Assembly (NCBI GenBank): GCA_036337015.1 | Contig: JAYZEZ010000004.1 | Span: forward strand, 1-64,000 | Direction: 5' to 3' | Length of the DNA: 64,000 nucleotides | Source: Casp-alpha2 sp036337015 | GTDB lineage: Bacteria > Pseudomonadota > Alphaproteobacteria > Rhodospirillales > Casp-alpha2 | Shown: positions 16,930 to 25,142 of the stretch, piece after piece | Layout: each line of letters begins with the position of its first letter | Position numbering within the stretch: the stretch's first letter is position 1 | Position numbers and translations under genes: made by a program | The notes under the pieces: model-generated | The model's input: the letters and a program-made list of their open reading frames with translations, nothing else | Told to the model about the DNA's origin: nothing | The model's database searches: none

Positions 16930-17556
16930 ATGAATGGAATTAGAGTTTGCAAAACGAAAGCCGGACTTGCTGCCATTAAGGAGGCTGATACGGAACTCGT
17001 AATTTGGCGGCGTTCGCTTGCACCTGGCTTGCAGAATTGGATTGATCAGACGGATGCTACCAGCCTCCCCGACGTTCGTATGCTAGTCAAGCCTGATGAA
17101 CTTTGGCTTGCTCTTGACCCTCTGCTAGACAGGTGTGGCTTAAGAGCGAATAGCATGCGAGACCGACTGCTAACTGACATCAATAATCTCGTGATTGCAT
17201 TTGCAGACATCACCCGGAGTGAGGAGGTGGATGTATGCTTAAATCGCGTCAGTCACGACGCCTGTTGGAAGTTTCATAGGGATTCCGTTAAAACACGCCT
17301 TGTAACTACATATCGCGGCCCCACGACAGAATGGGTTACGCACAAACACGCCGAGCACGCGATACAAGAACAAAGAAAGTTTAAGGGTCCGATTGAGCAC
17401 TTTGAAGACGGTGACGTTGCCATCTTCAAAGGAAGTTGTGCAAGCCAAAATAGGGGAATTGTCCACCGTTCCCCCCCGATTGGCGGCACTGGCTTGACAC
17501 GGCTACTGCTTTGTCTCAGCCAACGAACAGATTCGTCTCCGGATTCGTGGGCCTAA
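16930..17556 (+). CDS. DUF1826 family protein
   Basis: A 208-aa protein matching the DUF1826 family, with segments such as DVRMLVKPDELWLALDPLL, CWKFHRDSVKTRLVTTYRGP, TEWVTHKHAEHAI and IVHRSPPIGGTGLTRLLLCL. Conserved His and Arg positions (FHRD, HRSPP) suggest a metal-dependent, possibly dioxygenase-like fold, but activity is unknown. Members are often found with zinc-uptake genes, as here: it follows znuA by about 50 bases on the same strand. No good ribosome-binding site is visible before ATG 16930 (TTG 16927 is an alternative). Confidence 0.8.
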   Translation: MNGIRVCKTKAGLAAIKEADTELVIWRRSLAPGLQNWIDQTDATSLPDVRMLVKPDELWLALDPLLDRCGLRANSMRDRLLTDINNLVIAFADITRSEEVDVCLNRVSHDACWKFHRDSVKTRLVTTYRGPTTEWVTHKHAEHAIQEQRKFKGPIEHFEDGDVAIFKGSCASQNRGIVHRSPPIGGTGLTRLLLCLSQRTDSSPDSWA

Positions 17557-17737
17557 ACTTGAATATAGTGCATTTATAGATATTTACATTACCCTTCCAA
17601 CCTGGTTGTCAAAGTCGATGGATAAGGGTGGCGGATTAAATTAAAAAAATCAATAATACGTTTATTAATCAATAGCTAATTTAGCAAAAATGTGAAACAA
17701 ATTTGGAACTAAGATTTCAGCAGGAAGAGGACCAAAT

Positions 17738-18499
17738 ATGAGAAAGATATTTCTAGCTGTAGTAGTAGCCGGTATTTGCTTTGGGGTGATGGGTGTGGCT
17801 GGTAAGGTTGAAGCCAGTCATGGCAAGGCAGAGGTCGGTACTAAAATAATTGAAACTGGTAATGGTCCTAAAACAGTTAGGCATTCAAAAGTTACGGTTC
17901 ATTACACCGGATGGCTTGAGGACGGTACAAAGTTCGATTCCAGTCTTGATCGCGGGGAGCCGTTCAACTTTACCCTGGGAACGGGCATGGTGATTCCAGG
18001 TTGGGACATCGGTATCGAGGGGATGAAGCCGGGTGAAAAACGCGAGTTGATCATCCCTCCGGCTTTTGCTTACGGGGCAAAAGGTGCAGGTGGAGTTATC
18101 CCACCGAATGCAACACTTCGATTTGAGGTGGAATTACTCACAGTGGCACCTCCGAAATATCAGAATATCGATAGTAAAGAACTTGAGATGCTGTTGTCTC
18201 GCGGCGTTAAAATCATGGATATCCGGCGACCAGATGAATGGCGCAAAACCGGTATAGTAGAGGGTAGTGAGCGCCTTACCGCGTTCGATGGGAAAGGACA
18301 CTTCGTTAAAAGTTTTCCGACTGCACTCGGAAAATTTGCTAAGCCGGACGATGAAATTATTCTCATATGTCGCACCGGCAATAGGTCCGCAGTTTTAGCC
18401 CAGATGTTGACCGAGCAAGCTGAATACAAACAGGTTTATAATGTTAAAGACGGTATCGTTAAGTGGATCGAAGAAAAGAAGCCTGTTAGACGTGAGTAA
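17738..18499 (+). CDS. Secreted FKBP-type prolyl isomerase fused to rhodanese domain
   Basis: A 253-aa exported protein. Residues 1-27 form a signal peptide (IFLAVVVAGICFGVMGVAG). Residues ~35-138 form a complete FKBP domain (VTVHYTGWLEDGTKFDSSLDRG, then GWDIGIEGMKPGEKRELIIPP, then AFAYGAKGAGGVIPPNATL). Residues ~145-245 form a rhodanese-like domain with active-site loop CRTGNRS (Cys211). The ribosome-binding site GGAAGAGGA is strong. The pairing suggests periplasmic folding linked to sulfur or thiol chemistry; the substrate is unknown. It follows the zinc genes by ~180 bases but has its own spacer, so operon membership is uncertain. Confidence 0.88.
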   Translation: MRKIFLAVVVAGICFGVMGVAGKVEASHGKAEVGTKIIETGNGPKTVRHSKVTVHYTGWLEDGTKFDSSLDRGEPFNFTLGTGMVIPGWDIGIEGMKPGEKRELIIPPAFAYGAKGAGGVIPPNATLRFEVELLTVAPPKYQNIDSKELEMLLSRGVKIMDIRRPDEWRKTGIVEGSERLTAFDGKGHFVKSFPTALGKFAKPDDEIILICRTGNRSAVLAQMLTEQAEYKQVYNVKDGIVKWIEEKKPVRRE

Positions 18500-18504
18500 G
18501 AGCC

Positions 18505-18565
18505 ATCAGAAATCTCCCGGCACTGTACCATATATGTGCCAGATCGACTTATGAGAATTTCTGAT
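18505..18565. repeat. Nested inverted repeat after the FKBP-rhodanese gene
   Basis: ATCAGAAATCTC (18505-18516) pairs with GAGAATTTCTGAT (18553-18565) with one bulged base, enclosing a second stem GGCAC/GTGCC (18519-18523 with 18536-18540). It begins six bases after the stop codon. There is no T-run, so it is a 3' UTR stabiliser, a rho-type end or a protein site rather than a classical terminator. Confidence 0.6.
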
Positions 18566-18609
18566 TACTTTGGTGCCAGCTGTATCTCATTGATACTACT
18601 AACGAAATT

Positions 18610-18685
<76 letters not shown>

Positions 18686-18710
18686 TAACATTAATCTTTA
18701 ATTGATTTAC

Positions 18711-19106
18711 TTAATCTATGCCGTAATCTTTGCTTCCGTCGATTTTTGGTATTTCGTCCTCTGAGGCACCTAGGTCAGAAGTGTCTTCAATCAGTGAATT
18801 ATCATCTTCACCGTCAGTTTCTTCGATGTCGTTATCTATGTCCTCGGTGCTTATGCTTTCGGCAGTTATATCTTCGGTAGACTTTAGATCCGATTCTAAA
18901 AGATTATTTTCATTTTCAGCCGGAACAACTGCCTTATCTTCCTTTGGTTTTGGTGTGGATGGAGTAGGTCGTCTCGGCTTGGGTTGTGGGGCTATAACAA
19001 AGGGTGCGCCACAATTAGGACACTCAATATTTTTTTTCTTTAGGTCATAAAATGGTTTATCACAGCTTTGGCACCTACGCTTTGTTCCCCATTCTGGTTT
19101 TGCCAC
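18711..19106 (-). CDS. TIGR02300 (FYDLN acid) family protein
   Basis: A 131-aa alphaproteobacterial family protein of unknown function. The N-terminus MAKPEWGTKRRCQSCDKPFY, with DLKKKNIECPNCGAPF, holds two CxxC pairs forming a zinc ribbon and the FYDL motif that names the family. The rest is Pro-rich and then strongly acidic and low-complexity (TEDIDNDIEETDGEDDN). It stands next to tRNA-Ala and divergent from aroA, as is usual in alphaproteobacteria. Confidence 0.9.
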   Translation of the reverse strand: MAKPEWGTKRRCQSCDKPFYDLKKKNIECPNCGAPFVIAPQPKPRRPTPSTPKPKEDKAVVPAENENNLLESDLKSTEDITAESISTEDIDNDIEETDGEDDNSLIEDTSDLGASEDEIPKIDGSKDYGID

Positions 19107-19297
19107 CCTACAGTCCTCCTATGGAATACAAATAAAAATATGTACTGCCAATTGCCATGTTCGATCGGTTCTGTCAAAAACAAAAATAAATTACACCTGA
19201 ATTTATTTATTTTTTTCTGTGAGCTGATCTATACATTGTTATGTTTAAGATGCGCGATAATCAATAATAGGATACTCGTAAAAGGGGGTTTTTTAAC

Positions 19298-20626
19298 GTG
19301 TCAGCTCTAATATCTAGTCTGATTGGATCAATTGCAGGAGAAATATTAGTACCTGGGGATAAGTCTATATCACACCGGGCGCTGATATTGGGCGCCCTAG
19401 CTATTGGTAAGACGCAAATAACTAGCTTGTTAGAATCTGATGATGTTTTAGCTACAGCTGCTGCACTTAGGAATTTAGGTGTTGATATTTTAAAGAGCGA
19501 TGATGGTACGTGGTCTGTCTTCGGACGTGGTGTAGGGGGGTTGTCTGAACCAGAATCAGTTTTGGATATGGGTAATTCAGGTACCGCTGCGCGGTTGCTT
19601 ATGGGAGTAATGGCTAGCCACCCTTTCAAAACAACGTTTGTTGGAGATAAATCCCTTTCTATGCGTCCTATGGAACGTGTTATGATTCCATTACGTCAGA
19701 TGGGCGGGCAATTTTCATCTCGAAGTGAAGGTCGCCTGCCAATTACTGTTAACGGTTCTGTTACACCTGTTCCAATATCTTACGAACTACCGGTTGCCTC
19801 TGCTCAAGTGAAGTCAGCGATTCTTCTAGCAGGTCTGAACACGCAAGGTTTAACTTCTGTTGTTGAGAAAGAGCCCACCAGAGATCACTCTGAACGAATG
19901 CTGTCATATTTTGGAGCCAACTTAAGCATAGAAAAATCTCCTAAGGGGGAAAATAAAATTTCCATATTAGGGCAACCAGAACTAACGGGTAACTCAATTA
20001 TAGTTCCGGGAGATTTTTCTTCTGCTGCATTTATTATAGTTGCAGCACTTATAGTTCCTTCCTCAAATGTCAAACTAAAAAGTATTGGTCTTAATCCTTT
20101 GCGCACGGGTCTATTAAAAACGTTGCAGGAAATGGGTGGTGAAATCAAAATATACAATGAGCGATTTGAGGGCGGTGAACCTGTTGGAGATCTGGAAGTT
20201 AGTAGTTCGTCCCTTAAAGGGATTGTTGTGCCTGCTTCGCGAGCACCTTCAATGATTGACGAATATCCTATTCTTGCTGTTGCTGCTGCATTTTCCCTAG
20301 GTGAAACGCATTTACAGGGGTTGGGTGAGCTAAGGGTTAAAGAAAGCGATCGGTTGTCTGCTATTGCAGAAGGGTTGTCACTAGCTGGTGTTAAGGTTTC
20401 GGAAATTGAGGATAGCTTGCTGATTAAAAGTACCGGAAAGGTTACTGGAGGTGTAACAATAAAGACTTCTTTAGATCATAGAATAGCAATGGCATTTCTT
20501 GTTTTAGGAATGGCCGCTGAAAATCCAATTATAATTGATGATAGTGAGATGATTGATACTAGTTTCCCAGATTTTATTTCTTTGATGAATAGAATGGGAG
20601 CTAGCATTAAAGAGATTTCGATATGA
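19298..20626 (+). CDS. aroA: 3-phosphoshikimate 1-carboxyvinyltransferase (EPSP synthase)
   Basis: Transfers enolpyruvyl from PEP to shikimate 3-phosphate in chorismate synthesis. The 442-aa protein has PGDKSISHRALILGALA, the MGNSGTAARLLMG motif, REPTRDHSE-type residues in EPTRDHSERM, and LRVKESDRLSAIAEGL. The PEP-site motif reads LDMGNSGTAARL, resembling the class II enzymes common in alphaproteobacteria. The start is GTG 19298 after a G-rich tract; no better ATG exists. It overlaps cmk by 4 bases. Confidence 0.96.
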   Translation: MSALISSLIGSIAGEILVPGDKSISHRALILGALAIGKTQITSLLESDDVLATAAALRNLGVDILKSDDGTWSVFGRGVGGLSEPESVLDMGNSGTAARLLMGVMASHPFKTTFVGDKSLSMRPMERVMIPLRQMGGQFSSRSEGRLPITVNGSVTPVPISYELPVASAQVKSAILLAGLNTQGLTSVVEKEPTRDHSERMLSYFGANLSIEKSPKGENKISILGQPELTGNSIIVPGDFSSAAFIIVAALIVPSSNVKLKSIGLNPLRTGLLKTLQEMGGEIKIYNERFEGGEPVGDLEVSSSSLKGIVVPASRAPSMIDEYPILAVAAAFSLGETHLQGLGELRVKESDRLSAIAEGLSLAGVKVSEIEDSLLIKSTGKVTGGVTIKTSLDHRIAMAFLVLGMAAENPIIIDDSEMIDTSFPDFISLMNRMGASIKEISI

Positions 20627-21252
20627 TCATTACAGTAGATGGCCCAGCTGCTGCAGGGAAAGGTACTCTTGCTAGGCAACTTGCTGATCATTTGAACCTT
20701 GCTTTGCTTGATACGGGGCTTATATACAGAGCAGTAGGAATGAATTTAGTCCATTCAGGAGCCGATATTAATGATGCCGTTCCAGCGATTAAAGCTGCTC
20801 AAAATTTGAAGCCTGAGGATTTGGAGGCAAAAGATTTGCGAACTGATGAAGCTGCTGATGCGGCCTCGAGAATTTCTATTTTTCCAGAGGTAAGGGCGGC
20901 TTTGTTACATTTTCAAAGAGCATTTGCTACCAATCCACCAGGGAGTAGTTTTGGGGCTATTCTCGATGGTCGTGACATCGGTACAGTGGTTTGTCCTGAA
21001 GCTAAAATTAAGTTTTTTGTTACCGCTAGACCTGAGGTTCGTGCTGAAAGGCGTTATTTAGAGTTGCGGAATAGGGGGCTCGACGCTATATATGGCCGCG
21101 TTCTCGATGACTTAAAGGCACGCGATGCACGGGATAGTGTTAGGACAGTGTCGCCATTGGTTCCTGCTGAAGATGCATTTCTCCTGGATACTAGTGATTT
21201 GACAGTAGATGAAGTTTTTTCAAGGGCCCTAGACTTCATAAACGAGAATTAA
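20623..21252 (+). CDS. cmk: Cytidylate kinase
   Basis: Phosphorylates CMP and dCMP. A 209-aa P-loop kinase with DGPAAAGKGTLARQLA at the N-terminus, LDTGLIYRAVG in the NMP-binding region and LDGRDIGTVVCPEAKIKFFVTA. The RRYLELRNRG segment matches the lid. ATGA overlap with aroA; the aroA-cmk-rpsA order is widely conserved. Confidence 0.96.
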   Translation: MIITVDGPAAAGKGTLARQLADHLNLALLDTGLIYRAVGMNLVHSGADINDAVPAIKAAQNLKPEDLEAKDLRTDEAADAASRISIFPEVRAALLHFQRAFATNPPGSSFGAILDGRDIGTVVCPEAKIKFFVTARPEVRAERRYLELRNRGLDAIYGRVLDDLKARDARDSVRTVSPLVPAEDAFLLDTSDLTVDEVFSRALDFINEN

Positions 21253-21279
21253 AACGAATTAGGTGTCCTGAATTTTAGA

Positions 21280-21308
21280 ATCAGGTTTAAGGACCTGATC
21301 AGTTTTTT
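21280..21308 (+). terminator. Terminator or attenuator hairpin between cmk and rpsA
   Basis: ATCAGGT (21280-21286) pairs with ACCTGAT (21293-21299) around a 6-base loop, followed by CAG and six T residues. An alternative hairpin CCTGA (21267-21271)/TCAGG (21281-21285) would compete for the same left arm, the layout of an antiterminator. Simple termination after cmk is the conservative reading. Confidence 0.6.
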
Positions 21309-21379
21309 AGTTTTTTAATCTAAGACCACCGGAATCAACTGGATGGCCAGAAAATAAAATAGAGAAGGATAAGGAACCC

Positions 21380-23392
21380 ATGGCTCCTGAAACAGAGACT
21401 GCAGAAGAAGCGTTGACACCAGCAATTAAAGAAAATTTTGCTGAAATGCTTGAGGAATCTTTAGGGGAAGATGGCCGCTTTGAAGGACGCGTTGTGACAG
21501 GCACGATCCTTGCTGTAGAGAATGATGATGTTTTGATTGATGTTGGACTTAAATCTGAAGGACGCGTATCCATAAAAGAATTTGGCGGCATTAAAGAAGC
21601 TGATGATATTAAATTAGGCGATAGCGTAGATGTTTTTGTTGAACGATTTGAGGATCGCGATGGTGTAGTTAGGCTTAGTCGTGAAAAAGCACGACGTGAA
21701 GAAGCATGGACAGAACTAGAAAAATCTTTCAAAAAGACAGAACGTGTAAATGGTGTGATATTTGGTCGTGTAAAGGGCGGCTTTATTGTTGACCTTTCAG
21801 GTGCTGTAGCTTTTTTGCCGGGAAGTCAAGTAGACATCCGCCCTGTACGTGATATTGGGCCGTTAATGAATTCTCCGCAACATTTTCTGATTTTGAAAAT
21901 GGACCCTTTACGTAACAACATAGTTGTCTCCCGGCGAGCTGTACTTGAAGAAACTCGTTCCGAAGCTCGTTCAGAATTAATTTCCAATTTATCAGAAGGC
22001 CAAGTCCTTGAAGGGGTAGTCAAAAACATTACAGATTATGGAGCTTTTGTCGATTTAGGTGGTGTTGATGGATTGTTACACGTTACAGATATTGCTTGGC
22101 GCAGAGTTAATCATCCTTCGGAAGTTTTACAAATTGGTCAGGCTTTAAATGTCCAGGTCATTCGATTTAATGCAGAAAATCAAAGAATTTCTTTGGGGCT
22201 AAAGCAATTAGAAATAGATCCTTGGGAGGGCATCGAGGCTAAATATCCACCTGGCACTAAATTCACGGGGCGTGTCACCAATATTACTGATTATGGTGCA
22301 TTTGTAGAACTAGAGCCTGGAGTGGAAGGATTGGTTCATGTTTCAGAAATGAGCTGGACAAAAAAGAATGTACATCCAGGGAAAATCGTTTCAACTTCAC
22401 AGGAAGTAGAGGTGGTGGTACTTGACTCAGCTCCTGATAAGCGACGAATTTCCTTGGGGCTGAAGCAGTGCCAAGATAATCCTTGGGAAGGATTTGTTTC
22501 TAAATTCACCGTAGGCTCAGAAGTTGAAGGAGAAATAAAAAATATTACTGAATTTGGTTTATTTATTGGTCTTTACGGAGAGATCGATGGCATGGCCCAT
22601 TTATCGGATTTGAGTTGGAGCAAACCAGGTGAAGAAGCTCTTTCTGATTACAAAAAGGGAGATATTGTAAAGGCTAAGGTGCTAGATGTGGATGTCGAGA
22701 AGGAGCGAATTGGTCTTGGTATCAAGCAACTTACAGAGGATAAGGTTGGGGCAGCACTTGAAGAGCTGAAGAAAGGTACGGTTGTTACTTGCTCTATAAC
22801 AAAAGTAATAGTGAGTGGAATTGAAGTGCTCGTTAATGATACTACACCAGGTTTTATCAAAAAGGCTGACCTGAGTCGTGATCGTTCTGAACAGCGTTCG
22901 GATCGTTTTGCTACTGGTGAGAAGATCGATGCAAAGGTAACACAGGTTGATAAAGTTAATCGAAAGCTAAATTTATCTGTTAAGGATTTGGAAGTTGAAG
23001 AAGAAAAAAAGGCTATGAAGACGTATGGTTCTTCAGATGCAGGTGCATCGTTGGGTGATATTCTTGGTGCCGCAATTCAAAAGAAGGCGGAAACAAGCGA
23101 TACTAATGAAGAAATAAAGGATAAAACTAAAGCTAAGGCGAAGACTAAGACTAAGACTAAGACTAAGACAACTAGTAAATCTGAAAAGGTAGTTGAAGAA
23201 AAAGAATCTAAGGAAAAAGTTAAGGTAAAGTCCACAACTAAAAAAACTGCTAAAAAAGAAGAGGTTAAGGACAAAAAGGTAGCAAAGAAAAAGACTGAAC
23301 CAAAAAAGAAAGCAGCAACCAAGGCTAAAGCTTCTTCTAAAGACTCAAACAAGGAAAAAAAAGTGTCAGCTACTAAAGAAAAAAAGACCTAA
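21380..23392 (+). CDS. rpsA: 30S ribosomal protein S1
   Basis: Binds mRNA at the ribosome for initiation. Of 670 aa, roughly residues 30-555 hold six S1 OB-fold repeats; clear ones start VLEGVVKNITDYGAFVDLGG, FTGRVTNITDYGAFVELEPG and VEGEIKNITEFGLFIGLYGE. About 100 residues then form a Lys/Thr/Ala/Glu-rich low-complexity tail (KTKAKAKTKTKTKTKT... to KKT), absent from usual alphaproteobacterial S1 proteins of about 560-570 aa. RNA binding by this basic tail is inferred. AAGGA precedes ATG 21380 by about 5 bases. Confidence 0.96.
   Translation: MAPETETAEEALTPAIKENFAEMLEESLGEDGRFEGRVVTGTILAVENDDVLIDVGLKSEGRVSIKEFGGIKEADDIKLGDSVDVFVERFEDRDGVVRLSREKARREEAWTELEKSFKKTERVNGVIFGRVKGGFIVDLSGAVAFLPGSQVDIRPVRDIGPLMNSPQHFLILKMDPLRNNIVVSRRAVLEETRSEARSELISNLSEGQVLEGVVKNITDYGAFVDLGGVDGLLHVTDIAWRRVNHPSEVLQIGQALNVQVIRFNAENQRISLGLKQLEIDPWEGIEAKYPPGTKFTGRVTNITDYGAFVELEPGVEGLVHVSEMSWTKKNVHPGKIVSTSQEVEVVVLDSAPDKRRISLGLKQCQDNPWEGFVSKFTVGSEVEGEIKNITEFGLFIGLYGEIDGMAHLSDLSWSKPGEEALSDYKKGDIVKAKVLDVDVEKERIGLGIKQLTEDKVGAALEELKKGTVVTCSITKVIVSGIEVLVNDTTPGFIKKADLSRDRSEQRSDRFATGEKIDAKVTQVDKVNRKLNLSVKDLEVEEEKKAMKTYGSSDAGASLGDILGAAIQKKAETSDTNEEIKDKTKAKAKTKTKTKTKTTSKSEKVVEEKESKEKVKVKSTTKKTAKKEEVKDKKVAKKKTEPKKKAATKAKASSKDSNKEKKVSATKEKKT
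23141..23170 (+). repeat. AAGACT hexanucleotide repeat in rpsA
   Basis: Four perfect AAGACT units and a fifth AAGACA, in frame, encode (KT)5 in the S1 tail. Because the unit is six bases, length changes would keep the frame. Confidence 0.9.
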
Positions 23393-23426
23393 AAGAAGTA
23401 AAATGCTTTTTTAAGGAGAAAAAAGA

Positions 23427-24335
23427 ATGTCTCTAGATGCGGACATGGTCATTGAAAGACGGCGCCTAAAACGGCATTTAACTTTTTGGAGAGTAGTTGG
23501 CATTTTAGCTATTGTACTTGCGATCCTCTCTGGGTTCGGACGTTTTAATGTATCGGGTGAAGAGTATTTAGCACGTATTGTTATCCAAGGTATCATTGTT
23601 GATAATCAGGCCCGAGACGAGGCTCTGAGAAAAGTTGCTAAAAATAATAAGTCTAAAGCGCTGATTGTAAAAATAAATAGCCCTGGCGGAACTTATGTTG
23701 GTGGTGAAGCACTATATGAGGCTATTCGCCAAGTAAGCAAAGAGAAGCCCGTGGTAGCATTGATGGGTACTACGGCAACTTCAGCAGGGTATATGACAGC
23801 TTTAGCAACAGATCAAATTTTTGCACGTTCGTCCTCATTAACTGGATCTATAGGCGTTATTTTACAATCTGTAGATATCACAAGCATGCTAGAAAAAATT
23901 GGTGTTAAACCGATAGTTATAAAAAGTGCTCCATTAAAGGCTCAGCCTAATCCTTTTGAAAATTTTTCAAAGACAGCAAGGAAAGCAACGGAATCTGTCG
24001 TTGAAGATTTCTACAACATGTTTATCGATATCGTTTCAGAACGACGTAACTTACCCCGAAATAAGGTTAAGGAACTAGCTGACGGGAGAGTCTTCAGTGG
24101 CCGTCAGGCACAATCTTTGGGGTTAGTTGATGCTATCGGCGCTGAAGCAGAAGCTCGCAAATGGCTTTTTGATGTGCATAAAATAGCAAATTCTTTGCCA
24201 ATCAAAGATGTTGAAATTGATAGCAATGGCATGTCATGGTTAGATTTATTGAACTCGAAAATAGAAAAAGTTATTTTTTCTGAAAGACTTAGTCTTGACG
24301 GGTTGATCTCTCTTTGGCAACCTAACATCCAATAG
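23427..24335 (+). CDS. sppA: Signal peptide peptidase SppA (short form)
   Basis: An S49 family Ser/Lys protease anchored in the inner membrane that degrades cleaved signal peptides. The 302-aa protein has an N-terminal TM (FWRVVGILAIVLAILSGFG), KINSPGGT, catalytic Ser in TATSAGYMTALA and general-base Lys in the IKSAPLKAQPNPFE region following LTGSIGVILQ. The single-domain 36K-like form is standard in alphaproteobacteria. AAGGAG lies 8 bases upstream. Confidence 0.93.
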   Translation: MSLDADMVIERRRLKRHLTFWRVVGILAIVLAILSGFGRFNVSGEEYLARIVIQGIIVDNQARDEALRKVAKNNKSKALIVKINSPGGTYVGGEALYEAIRQVSKEKPVVALMGTTATSAGYMTALATDQIFARSSSLTGSIGVILQSVDITSMLEKIGVKPIVIKSAPLKAQPNPFENFSKTARKATESVVEDFYNMFIDIVSERRNLPRNKVKELADGRVFSGRQAQSLGLVDAIGAEAEARKWLFDVHKIANSLPIKDVEIDSNGMSWLDLLNSKIEKVIFSERLSLDGLISLWQPNIQ

Positions 24336-24390
24336 TCATATAAAGCGAATCGGTAAATGAACAAAATGGTACAAAAGGGGTTTTAGTAGT

Positions 24391-24675
24391 ATGACAAAAT
24401 CAGAATTGATTGCTCGTCTGACTGCAGCCAACCCGCATCTGTACCAGCGGGATCTAGAGCGGATAGTAAGTACAATATTTGATACCATAACTAATGCTCT
24501 TGCAGCTGGAGAGCGAGTGGAATTACGTGGATTTGGCGCTTTTTCAGTTAAGCGACGCAGTGCGCGGAAAGGCAGGAATCCAAGAACTGGAGAATCTGTC
24601 AATGTGACAGAAAAATTTATTCCTTACTTTAAGACCGGCAAGCAGTTGCGAGAAAAACTAAATAACGTAGATTAA
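24391..24675 (+). CDS. ihfB: Integration host factor beta subunit
   Basis: A 94-aa HU/IHF-fold DNA-bending protein. MTKSELIARLTAANPHLYQR is the IhfB N-terminus, ERVELRGFGAFSVKRRSAR the dimer core, and GRNPRTGESVNV the beta-arm with the DNA-intercalating proline. It pairs with IhfA, which is outside the window. Position after rpsA-sppA is conserved. Confidence 0.95.
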   Translation: MTKSELIARLTAANPHLYQRDLERIVSTIFDTITNALAAGERVELRGFGAFSVKRRSARKGRNPRTGESVNVTEKFIPYFKTGKQLREKLNNVD

Positions 24676-24718
24676 GATCACGTCTTATCATTACTAAAGC
24701 GCGCTATAAGGATAAACA

Positions 24719-25075
24719 TTGGTGTCAAAGGTTGTTTATTGGATAGTAGCCCCCCCATTGGCGCTATCTTTAATAATTTTTTCTCTTAATAATAGGACAC
24801 AAGTTGTTCTTGATCTATGGCCATTAGAAATTTTGGATTTTTCGATACCTTTGTTCAGTATTGCTTTAGTTTGTATGGCAGCAGGATTTTTGTTTGGTAG
24901 CCTGATAGTATTGAAATCATTATTAATATCGCGAAGACGTACAGTTCATGAGGCAAGGCGGGCTAATAAGGCAGAGCGTGAACTACTTGTTTTAGAAGAA
25001 CGCCTAAAAAAAAATCAAAAAAATAGCGTAAAAGCCAAAGACGCAATAGCCAAACTTCCGTCTAATTTAGCGTGA
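24719..25075 (+). CDS. LapA-domain inner-membrane protein (DUF1049)
   Basis: A 118-aa protein with two TM helices (IVAPPLALSLIIFSLNN and IALVCMAAGFLFGSLIVL) separated by the short NRTQVVLDLWPLEI segment, typical of LapA (lipopolysaccharide assembly protein A). A basic, coiled-coil-like cytoplasmic tail follows. E. coli LapA acts with LapB in LpxC control; LapB is not in the window. The start is TTG 24719 or GTG 24722, downstream of AAGGA. Confidence 0.82.
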   Translation: MVSKVVYWIVAPPLALSLIIFSLNNRTQVVLDLWPLEILDFSIPLFSIALVCMAAGFLFGSLIVLKSLLISRRRTVHEARRANKAERELLVLEERLKKNQKNSVKAKDAIAKLPSNLA

Positions 25076-25142
25076 AATATATTGTAGTTTTACGAACTTG
25101 AGTTTAGTAAGACAATCCTTATTTGGAAGGTCGCTAATTGTG

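Noticed and set aside
19107..19297. Short frames between TIGR02300 and aroA
   Set aside because: No ribosome-binding site or recognisable peptide; treated as the promoter region of the two divergent genes.
23141..23170. AAGACT repeats as a CRISPR-like array
   Set aside because: They are uninterrupted in-frame codons of the rpsA tail, without spacers.
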